This document shows positions 62,681-64,000 of a stretch of 64,000 nt of DNA, in pieces. The stretch is from Treponema sp. GTDB taxonomy: Bacteria; Spirochaetota; Spirochaetia; Treponematales; Treponemataceae. The notes beneath the pieces were generated by a model. It did no database searches and had not been told where the DNA came from. It saw nothing but the letters and a program-made list of their open reading frames with translations. Where the stretch lies: positions 1 to 64,000 of the forward strand of contig JAFLSN010000008.1 in NCBI GenBank assembly GCA_022510905.1, given 5' to 3'. The translations under genes and the position numbers were made by a program. How positions within the stretch are numbered: position 1 is the first letter of the stretch; each line of letters starts with the position of its first letter.

Positions 62681-63981
62681 AGCGTTTTACGTCCCCAGAA
62701 AAAATAGAATGCATACATTCCAAGCGGAATGCACAGCGCCGCCACCAGCAGCGCAAGGCTTATGCCGTCCCGCCGCTCTCCACCCGACGCTGTCGTGGAA
62801 TAGGAAACCTGCACGTTCCGCCCCTGCGCCGCAAGCAGCTTTTCAATCGCAGGATAAGAAAGCTGCGAAACGCTTTTTTCAACAGAGGCGGCAAAGTCCT
62901 CGTCATAGCGCAGCACAACCGTGCTGTATGCCTCGATTGCACCGTTCCGCTCACGGAAATGCGGCATCGTGACTTCTTCCCCCCATGCTGAATCAACAGG
63001 ACTGTCATGAAGAGAGCGGTACGGAAACGACACAACAGCCCATGCCCAGTCCATATAGTCTGAAAACGAAGGAAGCCTGCGCGACGGTTCATCAGAAGCC
63101 ACAGGAGAAGGCAGCGAAAGTTCTTCCGCAACGCCAAAAGACGGCGCAAACCTGGCCGAGCCCAGAAACAAAAGCAGAAAGACCAGTACCATGGCAGCCA
63201 CCACGAGCACCCACAGCGAAGCGTGGGCGTTCATCGCATAAACCCTGCGGGCTGAAAAAATTGGCACAAACACAAATGAAGCCCTGTTTTCTTTCGCACA
63301 ATGCCACTGCGCAAGCAGCGACACTGCGGAGACAGAAGCGGCGCAGACCGCAAATGAAAGGCCTGCGGCACGAAGTCCGTTTGCGGCCAGCAGCACAATC
63401 GCCGCCACAGCCGGCACAAGCACAAAACGATTTGCCGCCAGAGCCTTGAACATATCGCGCCGCCCCCAAAGGCACTGCGCAAGCAGCATCGCAAGCAGCA
63501 GCAGCGCGCATGGAGCCGCAACCGCATAAAACGGCTGAGAAAGCGTAAGCAGCACCACAAACAGCGAAGGCACGGCAAAAACGACCTTGTTCCGGCTCAT
63601 GGTTCCAAGCAGAAGCCACAACGAAAACGTAAGGAGCGGAACCAAAAACGGATAGCGGCTTTTTCCGTCCATATTCATGGCGGCACCAGTTTCTTTTGAA
63701 AGGGCGTCCAGCGCCCGCACCGTTTCTTTTTCAAATGCGTCTGGAACATAGAACAGCCTGAAACGTCCCCCTTCATCTGAAAAATAGGAAAGCCTCTGTT
63801 CCAGATACCCGCCCCCACTCTGGATCTGCACCGGCACAATTGGCGAAGCCACAGGCTCCCTCTGCAACGAAAGAGAAATCACACCTTCGCACCCATGCTC
63901 GGCCATACGCGCTAGAACCACAGCCTCTGGCACGGAACTTTCAACAGAAAGCACAGAGTAGCCCTTCCAGATGCGGGTCAC
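62677..63981 (-). CDS. Membrane protein preceding rnfC, unknown function
   Basis: 434 residues from a GTG start with AGGAG 7 nt upstream, so the start lies inside the window. The N-terminal 110 residues are soluble, then five to seven helices (about 112-275), a periplasmic or cytoplasmic loop and one C-terminal helix (LALLVAALCIPLGMYAFYFF). It overlaps rnfC by 4 nt, so it is translated with the Rnf complex. I recognise no family; a spirochaete accessory or assembly protein of Rnf is plausible. Confidence 0.7.
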   Translation of the reverse strand: MTRIWKGYSVLSVESSVPEAVVLARMAEHGCEGVISLSLQREPVASPIVPVQIQSGGGYLEQRLSYFSDEGGRFRLFYVPDAFEKETVRALDALSKETGAAMNMDGKSRYPFLVPLLTFSLWLLLGTMSRNKVVFAVPSLFVVLLTLSQPFYAVAAPCALLLLAMLLAQCLWGRRDMFKALAANRFVLVPAVAAIVLLAANGLRAAGLSFAVCAASVSAVSLLAQWHCAKENRASFVFVPIFSARRVYAMNAHASLWVLVVAAMVLVFLLLFLGSARFAPSFGVAEELSLPSPVASDEPSRRLPSFSDYMDWAWAVVSFPYRSLHDSPVDSAWGEEVTMPHFRERNGAIEAYSTVVLRYDEDFAASVEKSVSQLSYPAIEKLLAAQGRNVQVSYSTTASGGERRDGISLALLVAALCIPLGMYAFYFFWGRKTL

Positions 63982-64000
63982 CGGAACGCTCCTGAACAGC

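Noticed and set aside
1-64000. tRNA or rRNA genes
   Set aside because: I scanned for tRNA arms and conserved rRNA blocks and saw none.

Overview
The window looks like a chromosomal stretch of a host-associated Treponema (Spirochaetes). The evidence is a spirochaete-type flagellar run (flbB-fliK-flgD-flgE, with an FlgE that has a Cys and a Lys at the two positions of the known Treponema hook cross-link), a eukaryote-like hexokinase, a ruvC-adjacent protein of a Treponema-restricted type, an rnfCDGEAB operon, HslUV, and lipoproteins and beta-barrel proteins of treponemal style. Base composition is fairly GC-rich, and a galactan-degrading locus suggests a pectin/arabinogalactan-using gut or rumen species (T. 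saccharophilum-like is my inference, not shown).

Layout. 1-15.1 kb is accessory DNA: a truncated DJ-1/PfpI gene; a type III toxin-antitoxin locus (ToxN/AbiQ-like toxin preceded by promoter, a single pseudoknot-like RNA unit and a terminator); two tiny membrane peptides under their own promoter with a structured RNA between them; a five-gene Dlt-like O-acylation cassette (MBOAT, SGNH, carrier protein, ketoreductase, AMP ligase); two XRE regulators flanking two helically phased palindrome arrays; a secreted protein with a long leader; GNAT; permease; methyltransferase; Rpn-like nuclease; a frameshifted antitoxin relic; and a 42-bp repeat array that looks like a frameshifted repeat protein gene. 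15.1-23.6 kb is a galactan-use operon on the minus strand: two GH53 endo-galactanases, a beta-barrel and two lipoproteins, preceded by a leader with a terminator-like hairpin. 23.7-64 kb is core genome: yebC, ruvC, a DUF5312-like gene, hexokinase, flagellar genes, an amino-acid ABC importer, Bax-inhibitor-like and ComFB-like proteins, hslUV, trpE, a HEAT protein, tgt, lptFG-dut-M16 peptidase, lnt-HU, rpsT, metG, FemAB, a GH57-like protein with lost catalytic motifs, and rnf genes.

How it works together. The galactan operon probably cuts beta-1,4-galactan outside the cell and passes oligosaccharides through the barrel; hexokinase feeds sugars to glycolysis and Rnf couples redox to an ion gradient. 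Lnt and LptF/LptG-type proteins serve lipoprotein and envelope lipid traffic. Strikingly, at least four genes (ruvC, the DUF5312-like gene, metG, the M16 peptidase) have good -35/-10 boxes whose -10 lies only 6-7 nt before the start codon, implying leaderless mRNAs.

Best candidates for something undescribed: the toxIN locus with a single-unit antitoxin, the neighbouring micropeptide/RNA locus at 1161-1554, and the phased palindrome arrays at 7121-7406. All calls come from reading the sequence; no database search was run.
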